Assembly: GCA_902613175.1 (NCBI GenBank)
Contig: CACMGJ010000010.1
Coordinates: 1-64,000 of the forward strand
DNA length: 64,000 nucleotides
Direction: 5' to 3'
Source of the DNA: Halieaceae bacterium
Lineage (GTDB): Bacteria; Pseudomonadota; Gammaproteobacteria; Pseudomonadales; Halieaceae
Numbering within the stretch: position 1 is the first letter of the stretch; each line of letters starts with the position of its first letter. A program made the translations under genes and the position numbers. The notes beneath the pieces are model-generated. The model was not told the DNA's origin. It ran no database searches and worked only from the letters and a program-made list of their open reading frames with translations. Positions 29,283 through 39,294 of the stretch are shown here, piece by piece.

Positions 29283-29552
29283 CTAAATAACCATGGATAC
29301 ACGACCCGACGCCACCAACTCCTTGTGGAGCGCGTCGAGCTGATCGGGCCCGGTTGCCGTTATCGTGAACGTGATCGAATCAAACGTCCCAGAGCGACTG
29401 CTCTTGGTCTCGATATCTGCGTCGGCCAGCCCGGTCGTGTGACGGTCGAAGATGGCGCGTATCGCCTCCGCGTAATCGGGTGTCGCGCGACCCACCACTT
29501 TGATGGGATAACGACATGGAAATTCAATTTTAGGTGCTTCCTGTTCTATCAT
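29283..29552 (-). CDS. ybeD: DUF493 protein YbeD
   Basis: 89 residues with PCRYPIKVVGRA and the C-terminal LYKELVASGRVSMVI-like end. It is the usual neighbour of dacA and lipB; the name rests on that order and on the fold signature. It is a small cytosolic ferredoxin-fold protein of unclear function. Three nucleotides separate it from dacA on one side and lipB on the other, so all three are probably one operon. Confidence 0.92.
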   Translation of the reverse strand: MIEQEAPKIEFPCRYPIKVVGRATPDYAEAIRAIFDRHTTGLADADIETKSSRSGTFDSITFTITATGPDQLDALHKELVASGRVSMVI

Positions 29553-29555
29553 GGC

Positions 29556-30719
29556 CTAACCAACCAGATTTTGGAACCAAAGAATTAGTGCATCCATTAG
29601 ACGTTTAAAAAATCCACCACTTGGAACATCCTCCAAAACCCGGAGCGGGGTTTCAAACAACACCTCGCCGCCTCGAACGACTTGCACACGGCCAATGACA
29701 TCACCTCGGCTAAGCGGAGCCTCAAGCTGCTCGTCCACCGTCAATTTGATATCGGAAGCGGTTCGCTCTCGCGGCACTGTCAAAACCACAGATTCCAGCA
29801 CACCCGCGTGTAATGATTCAGCAGCGCCCTTCCACACGCGAGGCTCGACCAATGTGACCTCCGCCGAGAGGGGTCTTAAATTCTGAAAAAATCGGAACCC
29901 GTAGTTGAGCAGACTGCTATTTTCAGAGGCTCGGGTCCGCTTACTAGCACTACCGAGTACAACAGATACCAAGCGCATATCCTCACGTTGTGCGGAAGCG
30001 ACCAGCCCGTAACCCGCTTCACTGGTGTATCCCGTCTTCAACCCGTCAACTGTGGCATCTGATCGCAATAAGCTGTTTCGGTTGTATTGCTTAATTCCGT
30101 TGTAGGTAAAGCTTTGCTCTTTGTAAATTTTATAGTGCTCAGGGTGACCGTTGATCAGGGCCACTGACAAGGTTGCTAAATCACGCGCCGTCGTGCGGTG
30201 CTCGGGATGCGGTAAGCCATGTGGGTTTCGGTAAACGGTATTATCCAGGCCCAGCTCTGAAGCCAGCTGATTCATCACGTCGACAAAACTCGACTCTGTG
30301 CCTGCAAGGTGCTCGGCCACTGCGACGGACGCATCGTTGCCTGAGGAGATGACAACACCACGTTCAAGGTCAGCGAGACTGACGGGCTTACCCGGCTCAA
30401 TCCACATCAGTGAAGACCCTTTAAAAGTAGGGTTCTGTGACCAAGCGTTCCTGCTGACCTTGATCATGTCATCGAGCGAGGCTCTGCCCGCATCGACCTC
30501 TTCAGCCAAAACGTATGACGTCATTATCTTGGTCAAGCTTGCTGGCGGTAATGACAAGTCACCATTGTAATCGACCAATACCTGACCCGTCGTCGCATCC
30601 ATCAAGACGTAAGCATCCGCGGGCAACTTAGGCGCGGGCGGAACTGCTGCTATTGCTTGGTTCGCCACAAAGGCCAACACACACATCAATAGCCAATGAA
30701 AGGAGGTCGATCGCATCAT
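29556..30719 (-). CDS. dacA: D-alanyl-D-alanine carboxypeptidase (PBP5/6 type)
   Basis: 387 residues with a signal peptide, SLTK (catalytic Ser), SGNDASV and KTGYTSEAGYGL motifs of penicillin-binding proteins, a beta-rich C-terminal domain, and a C-terminal amphipathic helix (FFKRLMDALILWFQNLVG) that attaches it to the inner-membrane surface. It trims the terminal D-Ala of peptidoglycan pentapeptides. It lies between rlpA and ybeD in an elongation/lipoylation cluster. Confidence 0.96.
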   Translation of the reverse strand: MMRSTSFHWLLMCVLAFVANQAIAAVPPAPKLPADAYVLMDATTGQVLVDYNGDLSLPPASLTKIMTSYVLAEEVDAGRASLDDMIKVSRNAWSQNPTFKGSSLMWIEPGKPVSLADLERGVVISSGNDASVAVAEHLAGTESSFVDVMNQLASELGLDNTVYRNPHGLPHPEHRTTARDLATLSVALINGHPEHYKIYKEQSFTYNGIKQYNRNSLLRSDATVDGLKTGYTSEAGYGLVASAQREDMRLVSVVLGSASKRTRASENSSLLNYGFRFFQNLRPLSAEVTLVEPRVWKGAAESLHAGVLESVVLTVPRERTASDIKLTVDEQLEAPLSRGDVIGRVQVVRGGEVLFETPLRVLEDVPSGGFFKRLMDALILWFQNLVG

Positions 30720-30779
30720 TTTTTTACCTTGGCGCGGATTTACTGCGGCGCTAGTGTAACAACTCGAGAGCCTAATCGC

Positions 30780-31553
30780 TCAGGGTAATGGCTGTCCTTT
30801 TGAGAGGCCGTTTTTTACAAGAAGTTCCTGAAGCTCGTGGAGTTTCTCGGAACTATCCACGGGTCCTACGCGCACCCGAAAAATTGTACCTGCCTCATGC
30901 TGAACGCTACTCACATGGACGTCGATACTCTCTCCGAGAATGTTCCGAATGTTTGCTGCGACCTGCTCGGCGGAAGACCTGAGTTGATAGGCCCCCACCT
31001 GCAGCTGACCGTAATTAGACCCCTGAGCCCCTCGCCAGTCATCACTGCCATCGACCGGGATATGCTCTAACCGCACGCGGGCTGTTCCCTGCTCGGCGAA
31101 TCCCAGTTTCACAGCAACACCATAAGACACATCAATCAACCTATCACCGACAAAGGGCCCTCGATCATTGACACGAATGATCATAGACGCCTCGTTCTCG
31201 AGGTTAGTTACTCGCAGATAAGATGGGAGTGGCAGCGATTTGTGAGCTGCGGTCGCCTTGTAGACATCAAATATCTCGCCATTAGAAGTCCGACGCCCCT
31301 GAAATTTCATACCATACCACGAGGCAACGCCCTCTTCAGTGTAGCCATCGGCAGACGACATGACCGTATATTGCTGCCCAAAGACTTCGTAGGGGCTCTT
31401 ATTCCCCATCCTGGAGATGGGGTCTGCCGTGGGTACGGCATCGACGATAGCCTCAGCTGAGATTGGGGGCGGCTGATAATCCTTCGTCGTCGGGGGACTT
31501 CCGACACAACTCGCTAGCGCCAACAGCGCAAGCGAGGTGAATACGCGCATCAC
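30780..31553 (-). CDS. rlpA: Septal ring lytic transglycosylase RlpA
   Basis: 257 residues. The lipobox LASC gives a lipoprotein. A double-psi beta-barrel domain (EGVASWYGMKFQGRRTSNGE to IDVSYGVAVKLG) carries the catalytic fold and a C-terminal SPOR domain (LQVGAYQLRSSAEQVAANI) binds denuded septal glycan. The start may be GTG at 31553 (4-nt overlap with mltB) or the ATG at 31550; both keep coupling. Confidence 0.95.
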   Translation of the reverse strand: MMRVFTSLALLALASCVGSPPTTKDYQPPPISAEAIVDAVPTADPISRMGNKSPYEVFGQQYTVMSSADGYTEEGVASWYGMKFQGRRTSNGEIFDVYKATAAHKSLPLPSYLRVTNLENEASMIIRVNDRGPFVGDRLIDVSYGVAVKLGFAEQGTARVRLEHIPVDGSDDWRGAQGSNYGQLQVGAYQLRSSAEQVAANIRNILGESIDVHVSSVQHEAGTIFRVRVGPVDSSEKLHELQELLVKNGLSKGQPLP

Positions 31554-32530
31554 AGCATCTGGGCCCGCAGGGTTTGACTCAACTGATGAACCGCCATCGC
31601 ATACATCGCACTGTGGTTATAGCGAGTAATGACGTAAAAATTATGAAGCCCTAACCAGTACTCCTCACCCGATTTACCGTCAAACTTAATGGGGGTCGCC
31701 AACTGATCAGACGACTGCTCAGTCACTGGCTCCAACCCCTTGTCAGTCAGCACATCAATACTAAGCTTGGGCTTTAATCCGACATCAAACAGGGCTGGGT
31801 TTCCGTAGAACTTCGCACGAGTAATCACCTGACCACCGGGTCTCCAGCCATGTTCCACAAAATAATTAGCCACACTCATGATGGCATCGTTCGGATTCGT
31901 CCAGATATCGATGACACCGTCGCCCTCATAGTCCTTCGCGTAAGCGCGATAACTGGAGGGCATGAACTGCCCTAGGCCCATCGCACCCGCATAGGAACCC
32001 TTTAACTCAGCGAGCGGCAAGCCAGACTGATAAGCGAGCTCAAGAAACACCTCGAGTTCTTTGGTGAAAAAGGGTGACCGCCGAGGATAATCAAATGCCA
32101 ACGTCGACAGCGCATCAATGACGCGATACCCGCCTGTGATGCGTCCGTAATAGGTCTCGACGCCAATAATCGCGACGATGACCTCGGATGGCACGCCGGT
32201 GTCCTGAGACACTCGATCTAGCGTTTCCCTATTCTCCCGCCAGAACTTAATGCCCTCTTTTGCCCTTCGATCGGTGAGAAAAATGTCTTGATATTCGGAC
32301 CACGGTTTACTTTTCTCCGCGGGACGCGAAATGGCTTTCAAGATACTTACCTGCCGCGTCGCTTCTGACAAGGCAGACTGCAACCAGTCGCGGTCCACAC
32401 CACGTTCGGCAACACGGTTGATCAGCGCTTCCGCACTCGGATGATCACTGTAGTCAGCGGCTACCGTTAGGGGCAGACAGCCTAAGGTCAGTGATAGTAG
32501 GATCGTCTGAAAACGCATAAAGCCACCCAT
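31550..32530 (-). CDS. mltB: Lytic murein transglycosylase B
   Basis: 326 residues, with a signal peptide (LLSLTLGCLPLTVAA) and the MltB/Slt70-type domain. The catalytic Glu is in IIGVETYYGR, followed by SYAGAMGLGQFMPSSYRAYA and the DIWTNPNDAIMSVANYF segment. There is no lipobox, so this is probably a soluble periplasmic form. The start may be at 32530 or at the Met at 32518; the second is closer to typical signal peptides. It overlaps rlpA. Confidence 0.94.
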   Translation of the reverse strand: MGGFMRFQTILLSLTLGCLPLTVAADYSDHPSAEALINRVAERGVDRDWLQSALSEATRQVSILKAISRPAEKSKPWSEYQDIFLTDRRAKEGIKFWRENRETLDRVSQDTGVPSEVIVAIIGVETYYGRITGGYRVIDALSTLAFDYPRRSPFFTKELEVFLELAYQSGLPLAELKGSYAGAMGLGQFMPSSYRAYAKDYEGDGVIDIWTNPNDAIMSVANYFVEHGWRPGGQVITRAKFYGNPALFDVGLKPKLSIDVLTDKGLEPVTEQSSDQLATPIKFDGKSGEEYWLGLHNFYVITRYNHSAMYAMAVHQLSQTLRAQML

Positions 32531-32587
32531 AGTGTGCTCGCTCCCCTCAGTTAATGTATCTGGGTTGTTATTCCCTAAATCGTGTGC

Positions 32588-33736
32588 TCACCGCATGGTT
32601 CGTGGGACCGGTCTCTCGGTTGAGATCGCCATTAGCATGCCCAAAGCAATCATCATCGACGCCATAGCCGTTCCACCATAGCTCACCATAGGCAATGGCA
32701 CTCCGACAATAGGTAAGAGCCCTGAAACCATTCCAAGGTTCATCACCAATCCAGAAAAGAAGGTTGCAACCAGCGCGCCCCCGAGCATTCGCGCGAAACT
32801 CGACTGCGCCCGCCATGTAATCAGCAGACCCCGACCGAGGATGACAGCGTAAATCAGGAACAGTAGTAAAACGCCGCGAAAACCGAACTCCTCAGCCAAC
32901 ACGGCAATAATGAAGTCGGTGTGACCCTCGGGCAGAAAATCTAATTGCGCCTGACTGCCTTGGGTCCAACCCAGACCTTCCCAACCGCCGGATCCAATCG
33001 CGGTTTTGGACTGGATGATGTTCCATCCAGCGCCAAGCCGATCAGATTCGGGGTTGAACAGTGTAAGCACGCGCTGCTTCTGATAGTCCTTCAGCACGAA
33101 GACCCACGCCGGCCAAATGGAGACGAGGGCGAGTGCCATCATTGAAAAAATATACCGCCACTGAATCCCGGCCATGTAGATGGCGGCCAGGCCACTGGTG
33201 GCAACCAGTAGCGACGTTCCAAGATCAGGTTGCTGCAATATCAATCCAGAGGGCACAGCTACCAGGGCGAAGGCTACTGCGAGCGATCGCAAATCAGGTG
33301 GAAGTGCCTTTTTGGACAACCACCACGCGAGCGCCAAAGGCATCGCTACCTTCATGACCTCCGAGGGCTGAAAGCGAATGAAGCCCAAACTCAGCCAACG
33401 CTGCGCACCTTTAGCACCCACACCAAAGAACGCCACAGCAACGAGTAGGAGCGTGGCCAATGCAAAAATATAGGGCGATACCCCACGCAATGTCTCCAGT
33501 CTGAATTGAGCAGTAATCAACAGGACCATCACGGCCACCACGATGTTACGCATTTGCGCATTCAGGATCACATCAGATTGACCGCTGGCACTGTAAAGAA
33601 CAAATAATCCACCAACACAGAGCATCAGCAGTGGCACCGCAAGCCAGAGATCAATATGAAGCACCTGCAATAACCGGACACGAGCACCCAACTCTCGGGA
33701 AGAGACCTCGGCAACTCGCGCAAAATCGTTACTCAT
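32588..33736 (-). CDS. rodA: Rod-shape SEDS glycosyltransferase RodA
   Basis: 382 residues, about ten transmembrane segments. Conserved SEDS features include GAQRWLSLGFIRFQPSEVMKVAMPLALAWW, QPDLGTSL and FLPEGHTDFIIAVLAEEFG, with VPLPMVSYGGTAM near the end. It polymerises glycan strands for cell elongation together with PBP2. Its start overlaps the mrdA stop by 8 nt. Confidence 0.97.
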   Translation of the reverse strand: MSNDFARVAEVSSRELGARVRLLQVLHIDLWLAVPLLMLCVGGLFVLYSASGQSDVILNAQMRNIVVAVMVLLITAQFRLETLRGVSPYIFALATLLLVAVAFFGVGAKGAQRWLSLGFIRFQPSEVMKVAMPLALAWWLSKKALPPDLRSLAVAFALVAVPSGLILQQPDLGTSLLVATSGLAAIYMAGIQWRYIFSMMALALVSIWPAWVFVLKDYQKQRVLTLFNPESDRLGAGWNIIQSKTAIGSGGWEGLGWTQGSQAQLDFLPEGHTDFIIAVLAEEFGFRGVLLLFLIYAVILGRGLLITWRAQSSFARMLGGALVATFFSGLVMNLGMVSGLLPIVGVPLPMVSYGGTAMASMMIALGMLMAISTERPVPRTMR

Positions 33737-35570
33737 CTCGCCTCATCCAGTAATCAAGCACGGCCCGGGCAACCGGGTATGCGGAACTTCCGCCCCCACT
33801 GTTCTCCGTTAAAACGGCTAAAACAATCTCGGGATTCTCGACTGGGGCAAAAGCAACAAACCAGCCATGGTTACGCTGATACTCCGACAACGCCTCTTCA
33901 TCGTAGGTCGCATCTTGCGCAATACCCACAACCTGGGCCGTTCCTGTTTTCCCCGCTACGCTGTAAGTCAAACCCGATCGCATGCCGAAGGCTGTCCCCC
34001 TGACGGACGCTACGGTGTCAACCATACCTGCAAATACCTCGTCCCAATACGCTGTATCTGCTGAGACATTGAGTAGCGGCTCGGGTTCAACGGACCTGCC
34101 GTCCACGGCTGCAACAAACGTGGGCTTGAAGGCGGTACCTCGTGTGGCAAGCACCGTGGTCGCTACCGCTAACTGCAGTGGCGTAGCCAACATGTATCCC
34201 TGGCCAATACCGACTATGAGTGTTTCACCGCCATACCAGCTACTGCCAATGACACGACGCTTCCACTCAGAACTCGGCAAAATTCCTCGCTTTTCACTGG
34301 GCAGATCGACACCCGTCAAGCTGCCAATGCCAAACTCCTCCAGCGACTCGGCGAGGGCATCAATCCCAAAGCGATTCGCGAGCTCGTAGAAATAGACATC
34401 ACATGACTGCGCGATTGAGTCCCGAAGATTCATTTCCTGGGCATGACCCGTGCCGCGCACGCGAAGGATCCAGTCCCTGTATCGACGAGGGTCACCGGGT
34501 AATTGGTAATAACCGGGGTCAGGAATAGCGGTATCGATAGTGATCAAGTCGCGATTTAAACCAGCAAGCCCCAACATGGGCTTGATCGTTGAGGCCGGCG
34601 GATATTGACCCTGAATGACGCGATTTAGTAGTGGCGCATCTCGCGAGTCGCGCAGCTCCGCATAGTCAGAGAAGCTAATTCCGTTCACAAATTTGTTCGG
34701 GTCATAGCGGGGGTTCGAGACCGCAGACAACACGCCCCCAGTTCTCGGATCCAACGCCACCACGGCACCTCGCATGTCCCCCATGGCGGCTGCGGCCACG
34801 CGCTGAAGCTCTATATCAAGGTGCAAAGTCAGCTCAGCACCCGGCACAGGCTCTATCCGGTCGATCACGTCTAACTCGACACCACGTGCATTGGTTTCGA
34901 TACGACTTAACCCTAGTCCTCCTTTCAGGACGTCCTCGTAGTAAGCCTCCAGCCCCACCTTTCCTATGTGACTAATACCCCGATAGGCTTCTTTCTCAGA
35001 CTCATCGACATCATCAATACCAATACGGCCAACGTACCCTAGCGCATGCCCGAGCAGATCTCCCTCAGGATAATGACGCGTTAATTCAGACAGGACAGAC
35101 ACACCAGAAAGTACGTGTTTATTGACCGCGATAACGGCCAATTCCTCATCGGTTAGTCGATACTTCAGAGGCACTGGACTTAGGGGACGCCGACGCTTTC
35201 GCGCTTGCGTGAACAGCTCGATATCAGTCTCAGTCAGGCCCAACAGGTCACTGAGCGTGGTCAACACAATATCGAGATTCTCGGCGCGCTCTGGCGTGAT
35301 GGCCAAGGTAAACGACGGCTGGTTAACCGCGAGGAGATTACCTGATCGGTCGACAATGACACCGCGAGTGGGCGCTACGGTTCGCACCGCAATTCGGTTT
35401 CGGTCTGACTGCGCTCGGAATTCTTCGTTCTGGATAACCTGGAGAGAGAAATAACGGTACAAGAGGCCCATCATTACCAAGACCATTACCGCCGCCAGCA
35501 CCGTGACCCTCCCGTGGGTAATCCGGGTTTCACGCGCCCAATCTTGCATTTGGTTAAGCTGGCGTGCCAT
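33729..35570 (-). CDS. mrdA: Penicillin-binding protein 2
   Basis: 613 residues with one N-terminal membrane anchor (about 26-46), a dimerisation domain and a transpeptidase domain with PASTIKPML (active-site SxxK), SQSCD and KTGTAQV. It is the elongation-specific transpeptidase and pairs with RodA, encoded directly downstream with an 8-nt overlap. A 48-nt gap separates it from rlmH. Confidence 0.97.
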   Translation of the reverse strand: MARQLNQMQDWARETRITHGRVTVLAAVMVLVMMGLLYRYFSLQVIQNEEFRAQSDRNRIAVRTVAPTRGVIVDRSGNLLAVNQPSFTLAITPERAENLDIVLTTLSDLLGLTETDIELFTQARKRRRPLSPVPLKYRLTDEELAVIAVNKHVLSGVSVLSELTRHYPEGDLLGHALGYVGRIGIDDVDESEKEAYRGISHIGKVGLEAYYEDVLKGGLGLSRIETNARGVELDVIDRIEPVPGAELTLHLDIELQRVAAAAMGDMRGAVVALDPRTGGVLSAVSNPRYDPNKFVNGISFSDYAELRDSRDAPLLNRVIQGQYPPASTIKPMLGLAGLNRDLITIDTAIPDPGYYQLPGDPRRYRDWILRVRGTGHAQEMNLRDSIAQSCDVYFYELANRFGIDALAESLEEFGIGSLTGVDLPSEKRGILPSSEWKRRVIGSSWYGGETLIVGIGQGYMLATPLQLAVATTVLATRGTAFKPTFVAAVDGRSVEPEPLLNVSADTAYWDEVFAGMVDTVASVRGTAFGMRSGLTYSVAGKTGTAQVVGIAQDATYDEEALSEYQRNHGWFVAFAPVENPEIVLAVLTENSGGGSSAYPVARAVLDYWMRRDE

Positions 35571-35618
35571 TAGCGTCTTATCTTGTTACCTCAGTGCACT
35601 GTGCCACAGGACGACGCC

Positions 35619-36080
35619 TCATGCTCGGTGATAGGGGTGTCCCGCATTAATTGACCAGGCTCGGTACAGCTGTTCCGCCAAAATCACTCGCACCAGCGGA
35701 TGTGGCAGTGTTATCCGACCCAGGGACCACCGTGCACTTGCCTTTGCTTTCAGCGAGGGATGAAGTCCGTCAGGGCCGCCGATGACAAATGCGATTTTCG
35801 AGCCATCGCTCTGCCACGTCGCGAGGGTCTCAGCAATGGTCTCGGTCGAGATCACCTTCCCTTCCACGTCCAAAACCACCATTAGCTCTTGGGGCTTCAA
35901 CCGTCGCTCGATAGCAGCTGCTTCCTCAAGCCTACGGCTTTCAGCGGTGTCTCTCGCTCGTTTGGAGGCGGGCAACTCAACCCATTCAATTGAGGCTTCG
36001 CGAGGCAGTCGTTTGACGTAGTCATCGGCACCATCGCTCACCCACTGGGGCATGCGCGTACCAATTGCCAAAACACGCAT
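35619..36080 (-). CDS. rlmH: 23S rRNA (pseudouridine1915-N3) methyltransferase RlmH
   Basis: 153 residues of the SPOUT fold, with FVIGGPDGL, SLGRITLPHPLVRVILAEQLYRAWSI and the C-terminal YHRA characteristic of RlmH. It methylates pseudouridine in helix 69. It lies 3 nt after rsfS and before mrdA, the usual order in gammaproteobacteria. Confidence 0.97.
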   Translation of the reverse strand: MRVLAIGTRMPQWVSDGADDYVKRLPREASIEWVELPASKRARDTAESRRLEEAAAIERRLKPQELMVVLDVEGKVISTETIAETLATWQSDGSKIAFVIGGPDGLHPSLKAKASARWSLGRITLPHPLVRVILAEQLYRAWSINAGHPYHRA

Positions 36081-36083
36081 TGA

Positions 36084-36458
36084 CTATCCCCAGGAATCTG
36101 AGACTGCGTCTGGCTCTACAGCGGTCTCGGGTTCTCCTGACCACAACCGCTCAAGGTCATAAAAGCTTCGCGCGGCGGGCTGCATCACATGAACAACAAC
36201 GTCGCCAAGATCGACTAAAACCCAATCAGCGTCATTTTCACCTTCGACACCGATCGGTGGACACCCAGCCTCTTTAGCTCTGACAACGACATTATCGGCA
36301 AGTGACTTCACATGGCGAGACGAATTGCCACTTGCAACCACAAGAAAATCCATCACGGAACTGAGTCCACGGACATCCACTATTTTCGTATCAACTGCTT
36401 TTAGATCGTCTAGGGCATCGACCACAAGGTCGGTAATGATTGCATCTGTCGGGGTCAA
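36084..36458 (-). CDS. rsfS: Ribosome silencing factor RsfS
   Basis: 124 residues with [33 protein letters not shown] and [24 protein letters not shown], the RsfS (Iojap) signature. The start is TTG in a TTGA overlap with the nadD stop. It binds L14 and prevents subunit joining when nutrients are short. The C-terminus is slightly extended relative to E. coli. Confidence 0.96.
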   Translation of the reverse strand: MTPTDAIITDLVVDALDDLKAVDTKIVDVRGLSSVMDFLVVASGNSSRHVKSLADNVVVRAKEAGCPPIGVEGENDADWVLVDLGDVVVHVMQPAARSFYDLERLWSGEPETAVEPDAVSDSWG

Positions 36459-37132
36459 AGAACTGCCTCAGTCTGGCTCAAATTTTCATACAGTTTGTGA
36501 TGCCTAATATACTCCATAACCGGGTATGGAATCATCTCTGTCTCGCGTTCGCCTGACTTCAGTGACTGCCGTATTTCCGATGATGAGACATCAACCAGAA
36601 GACATTCGAGCCGCGATACACATCCCGCCGGCAGCGATGACAGTTGGGCTAAGGGCGCTTCACGATCATGCCACCAGGCAGCCACCTCAGATGGAATCGC
36701 TAAAAATTCTCCTGGTCGATTGGCCACAATAAGGTGAGCGTAATCGGTCAGTACCTGCCAGCGCGACCACTGATTTAGCGTCGGCAGCAAGTCATCACCG
36801 ATCAGGAAATAGATCGTTGCGTCACTGCCCATCTCTTGGCGCAGTTCCTGAAGACTATCCACCGTATAAGACGGCCCTTCCCTTTCGAGCTCACGCGTAT
36901 CGAGCTGAAGTTCAGGAAATTCGGTCATCGCGAGATCGAGCATGGCAAGTCGATGTTCGGCGCTCACCGAGTGCTGGGTTTTTAACGGGGACTGTGCGGC
37001 CGGCATAATGCACATAGCGTTGAGCGCTAGCCTGCGTTTGGCATCGCTCGCGACTTTGAGGTGCCCATAATGAACAGGATTAAAACTCCCACCCATAATG
37101 CCGATATGTCGGTTAGGCGCGGATGTGACCAT
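36455..37132 (-). CDS. nadD: Nicotinate-nucleotide adenylyltransferase
   Basis: 225 residues. I set the start at the ATG at 37132, not at 37267, because homologues begin with a short leader to [16 protein letters not shown] and the longer frame would overlap proA by about 155 nt. The HxGH-type nucleotidyltransferase motif and SSSEIRQSL confirm NadD. It makes NaAD in the NAD synthesis pathway. It overlaps proA by 20 nt and rsfS by 4 nt. Confidence 0.95.
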   Translation of the reverse strand: MVTSAPNRHIGIMGGSFNPVHYGHLKVASDAKRRLALNAMCIMPAAQSPLKTQHSVSAEHRLAMLDLAMTEFPELQLDTRELEREGPSYTVDSLQELRQEMGSDATIYFLIGDDLLPTLNQWSRWQVLTDYAHLIVANRPGEFLAIPSEVAAWWHDREAPLAQLSSLPAGCVSRLECLLVDVSSSEIRQSLKSGERETEMIPYPVMEYIRHHKLYENLSQTEAVL

Positions 37133-38369
37133 TGCCCAGAACGACGTATTTTTGACTGGTGAGCCCCTCCAGACCCACTGGACCGCGGGCGTGGATTTTA
37201 TCCGTGGAAATACCGATCTCAGCGCCCAACCCGTACTCGAACCCATCAGCAAACCGTGTTGAGGCATTCACCATCACAGAGCTGGAATCGACCGCCCTCA
37301 GAAATTGCATCGCACTGCAGTGACACTTGGTAACGATGCCATCCGTGTGGCCTGAACCAAACCGCGCAATGTGATCGACAGCGGCATCAAAATCTTCGAC
37401 CACTTTGATCGACAAGATGGGCGCAAGGTACTCGGTGGACCAATCCTCTTCCGATGCCAGCGCACAGTCCTCGCCCAACCAGGCGCAGGTTTGCTCGCAG
37501 CCGCGGAGCACGACACCCTTTTCTAGCAATGAGCGTGCGAGTTCCGGAAGCAGTGCGGCGCACTCGCTATCGATGAGCAGTGATTCCATCGTGTTACAGG
37601 TCCCGTAGCGATGGGTTTTTGCATTGACTGCAAGCTCAATCGCCATGGCTGGGTCCGCATCACTATGGATGTATAAATGGCAAATACCATCTAAGTGCTT
37701 AAGCACGGGCACTGTAGCATCGCTCGCAACGCGTTCGATCAATCCCTTGCCGCCCCGAGGAACCACCATATCTACGACACCGTTAAGCTTGACCATGGCC
37801 GATACGGCCTCTCTATCAGTCGTATCGAGCACTTGAACCGCTTGCGCAGGCAAGCCGGCGGCTTCAAGCCCCGCCTGAATACAGCTTGCCAAGACCAGGT
37901 TGGAGCGAAGGGCCTCAGAGCCGCCACGCAGCAGCACGGCATTACCCGACTTCAGACAGAGGCTTGCGGCATCGATCGTGACATTGGGGCGCGACTCATA
38001 AATGATGCCGATAAGGCCGAGCGGCACGCGCATCTTGCCCACTTGTATACCGGACTCCATCGACTTCAAGCCCTCGATCCCACCGATGGGATCCGGTAAC
38101 GCTTGCACAATCGCCAAAGACTCTAGCATGCCATCTACTCGCGTCTCGGTGAGTTCAAGGCGATCAATTAAGGCCGCATCAAGACCCGCGTCATGAGCTG
38201 CCGAGAGATCCATCGTATTCGCATCGAGCAGCGATTGTCGCTGGCTTTGTATTGTGCCGGCGATGGCCTCCAATACCGCGTTACGCACTGACACATGCGA
38301 ATTCGCCACAAGTTTTGAGGCGCTCTTCGCGGATATCGCTAGGTCTTTGACGTACTGCTGAACCGACAA
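37113..38369 (-). CDS. proA: Glutamate-5-semialdehyde dehydrogenase ProA
   Basis: 418 residues of the aldehyde dehydrogenase superfamily, with [35 protein letters not shown], the catalytic-Cys region [15 protein letters not shown] and [21 protein letters not shown]. It reduces gamma-glutamyl phosphate in proline synthesis. The start is TTG (38369), supported by GGGAG 8 nt upstream. It heads the cluster that runs through nadD, rsfS, rlmH, mrdA and rodA. Confidence 0.97.
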   Translation of the reverse strand: MSVQQYVKDLAISAKSASKLVANSHVSVRNAVLEAIAGTIQSQRQSLLDANTMDLSAAHDAGLDAALIDRLELTETRVDGMLESLAIVQALPDPIGGIEGLKSMESGIQVGKMRVPLGLIGIIYESRPNVTIDAASLCLKSGNAVLLRGGSEALRSNLVLASCIQAGLEAAGLPAQAVQVLDTTDREAVSAMVKLNGVVDMVVPRGGKGLIERVASDATVPVLKHLDGICHLYIHSDADPAMAIELAVNAKTHRYGTCNTMESLLIDSECAALLPELARSLLEKGVVLRGCEQTCAWLGEDCALASEEDWSTEYLAPILSIKVVEDFDAAVDHIARFGSGHTDGIVTKCHCSAMQFLRAVDSSSVMVNASTRFADGFEYGLGAEIGISTDKIHARGPVGLEGLTSQKYVVLGNGHIRA

Positions 38370-38424
38370 TGGTCTGACTCCCGGTGGTGAGCGGCGGAGT
38401 ATACGCTAAGACGCCAAAACATTG

Positions 38425-38453
38425 TTGACAATGGTTCTCATTAACATTACCAT
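38425..38453 (+). promoter_or_regulatory. Putative bfd promoter (TTGACA-17-TACCAT)
   Basis: A perfect -35 hexamer TTGACA (38425-38430), a 17-nt spacer and TACCAT (38448-38453, 4/6 to consensus). The predicted start would fall on or beside the bfd ATG at 38460, suggesting a leaderless mRNA. The spacer is covered by a Fur-box-like sequence. Confidence 0.55.
38430..38448 (+). promoter_or_regulatory. Putative Fur box upstream of bfd
   Basis: AATGGTTCTCATTAACATT matches a 19-bp Fur consensus (AATGATAATCATTATCATT) at 15 of 19 positions by my count. It lies between the -35 and -10 elements, where Fur-Fe would block transcription under iron-replete conditions. This fits the role of Bfd in releasing iron from bacterioferritin. 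Confidence 0.6.
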
Positions 38454-38459
38454 TCTCGT

Positions 38460-38657
38460 ATGTATGTATGTATTTGTAAAGGCGTCACCGACCGTGCCAT
38501 TCGCGAGCAGGTAGCTTCCGGTGCGCGCTCACTCGCCGAGGTAAGCCGCGCAACAGGTTGCTCCACACAGTGTGGCAAGTGCTCTTGCTTTGCCGAATCC
38601 CTGGTCAGCGAAGCACTCAATCGCGGCGTGCAAATACAGGCAGCTCGCCGCGCCTAA
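38460..38657 (+). CDS. bfd: Bacterioferritin-associated ferredoxin
   Basis: 65 residues with the BFD-like [2Fe-2S] ligand pattern: Cys4 and Cys6 in YVCICKGV and the pair in TQCGKCSC. In related bacteria Bfd binds bacterioferritin and passes electrons to release stored iron. Three ATGs spaced 4 nt apart (an ATGT repeat) occur at the 5' end; only the first is in the BFD frame. No Shine-Dalgarno sequence is visible. The gene lies upstream of bfr and behind a Fur-like site. Confidence 0.92.
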   Translation: MYVCICKGVTDRAIREQVASGARSLAEVSRATGCSTQCGKCSCFAESLVSEALNRGVQIQAARRA

Positions 38658-38780
38658 ATGCGATTGCGGTTGCGAATCGTTCCCATTATCTTTTCTTTTA
38701 AAAACAATAAGTTACGCTTTTTTTAGTCTGCGTTTCGCGCTATCCTATGGCCTAATATCAACACGCCAGGACTATCCGTG

Positions 38781-39272
38781 ATGAAAGGCAACTCAGACGT
38801 TATTCGCCACCTCAACAAAATTCTTTACAACGAACTTGTCGCTATCAACCAGTACTTTTTGCACGCCAAGATGTACAAGGACATGGGACTTACCGAACTC
38901 GCCGAGCACGAGTATCACGAGTCCATCGATGAGATGAAGCATGCCGACGAATTGGTCGAGCGCATTCTGTTTTTAGAGGGCATCCCCAACCTGCAGGACT
39001 TGGGAAAACTGAGAATTGGTGAAACACCCCGTGAGATGCTCGAGTGTGATCTCCAGCTAGAGCATGTCGCGCATGAAGACCTGAAGGCAACCGTCAAATG
39101 CTGCGAAGATGTGGGCGACTACGTATCGCGCGACCTGGCAAAGCGGATTCTAGACGCTGAGGAAGAGCATATTGACTGGCTCGAGACGCAGCTATCGCTC
39201 ATGGATCGCGTGGGAGAACAGAATTACCTTCAGACCGCGATGAAAACGGTCAAGCCAAGTGAGGGAAGTTAA
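38781..39272 (+). CDS. bfr: Bacterioferritin
   Basis: 163 residues in the ferritin-like four-helix fold. Ferroxidase ligands are visible in [28 protein letters not shown] (also the likely heme-ligating Met) and [11 protein letters not shown]. The start is the ATG at 38781 with AGGA 9 nt upstream; GTG at 38778 is an alternative. It stores iron as a 24-mer in the cytosol. It follows bfd by 123 nt, so the two may share control or have separate promoters. Confidence 0.95.
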   Translation: MKGNSDVIRHLNKILYNELVAINQYFLHAKMYKDMGLTELAEHEYHESIDEMKHADELVERILFLEGIPNLQDLGKLRIGETPREMLECDLQLEHVAHEDLKATVKCCEDVGDYVSRDLAKRILDAEEEHIDWLETQLSLMDRVGEQNYLQTAMKTVKPSEGS

Positions 39273-39294
39273 AGAAAGCTGGTTAAAGTCGGTT

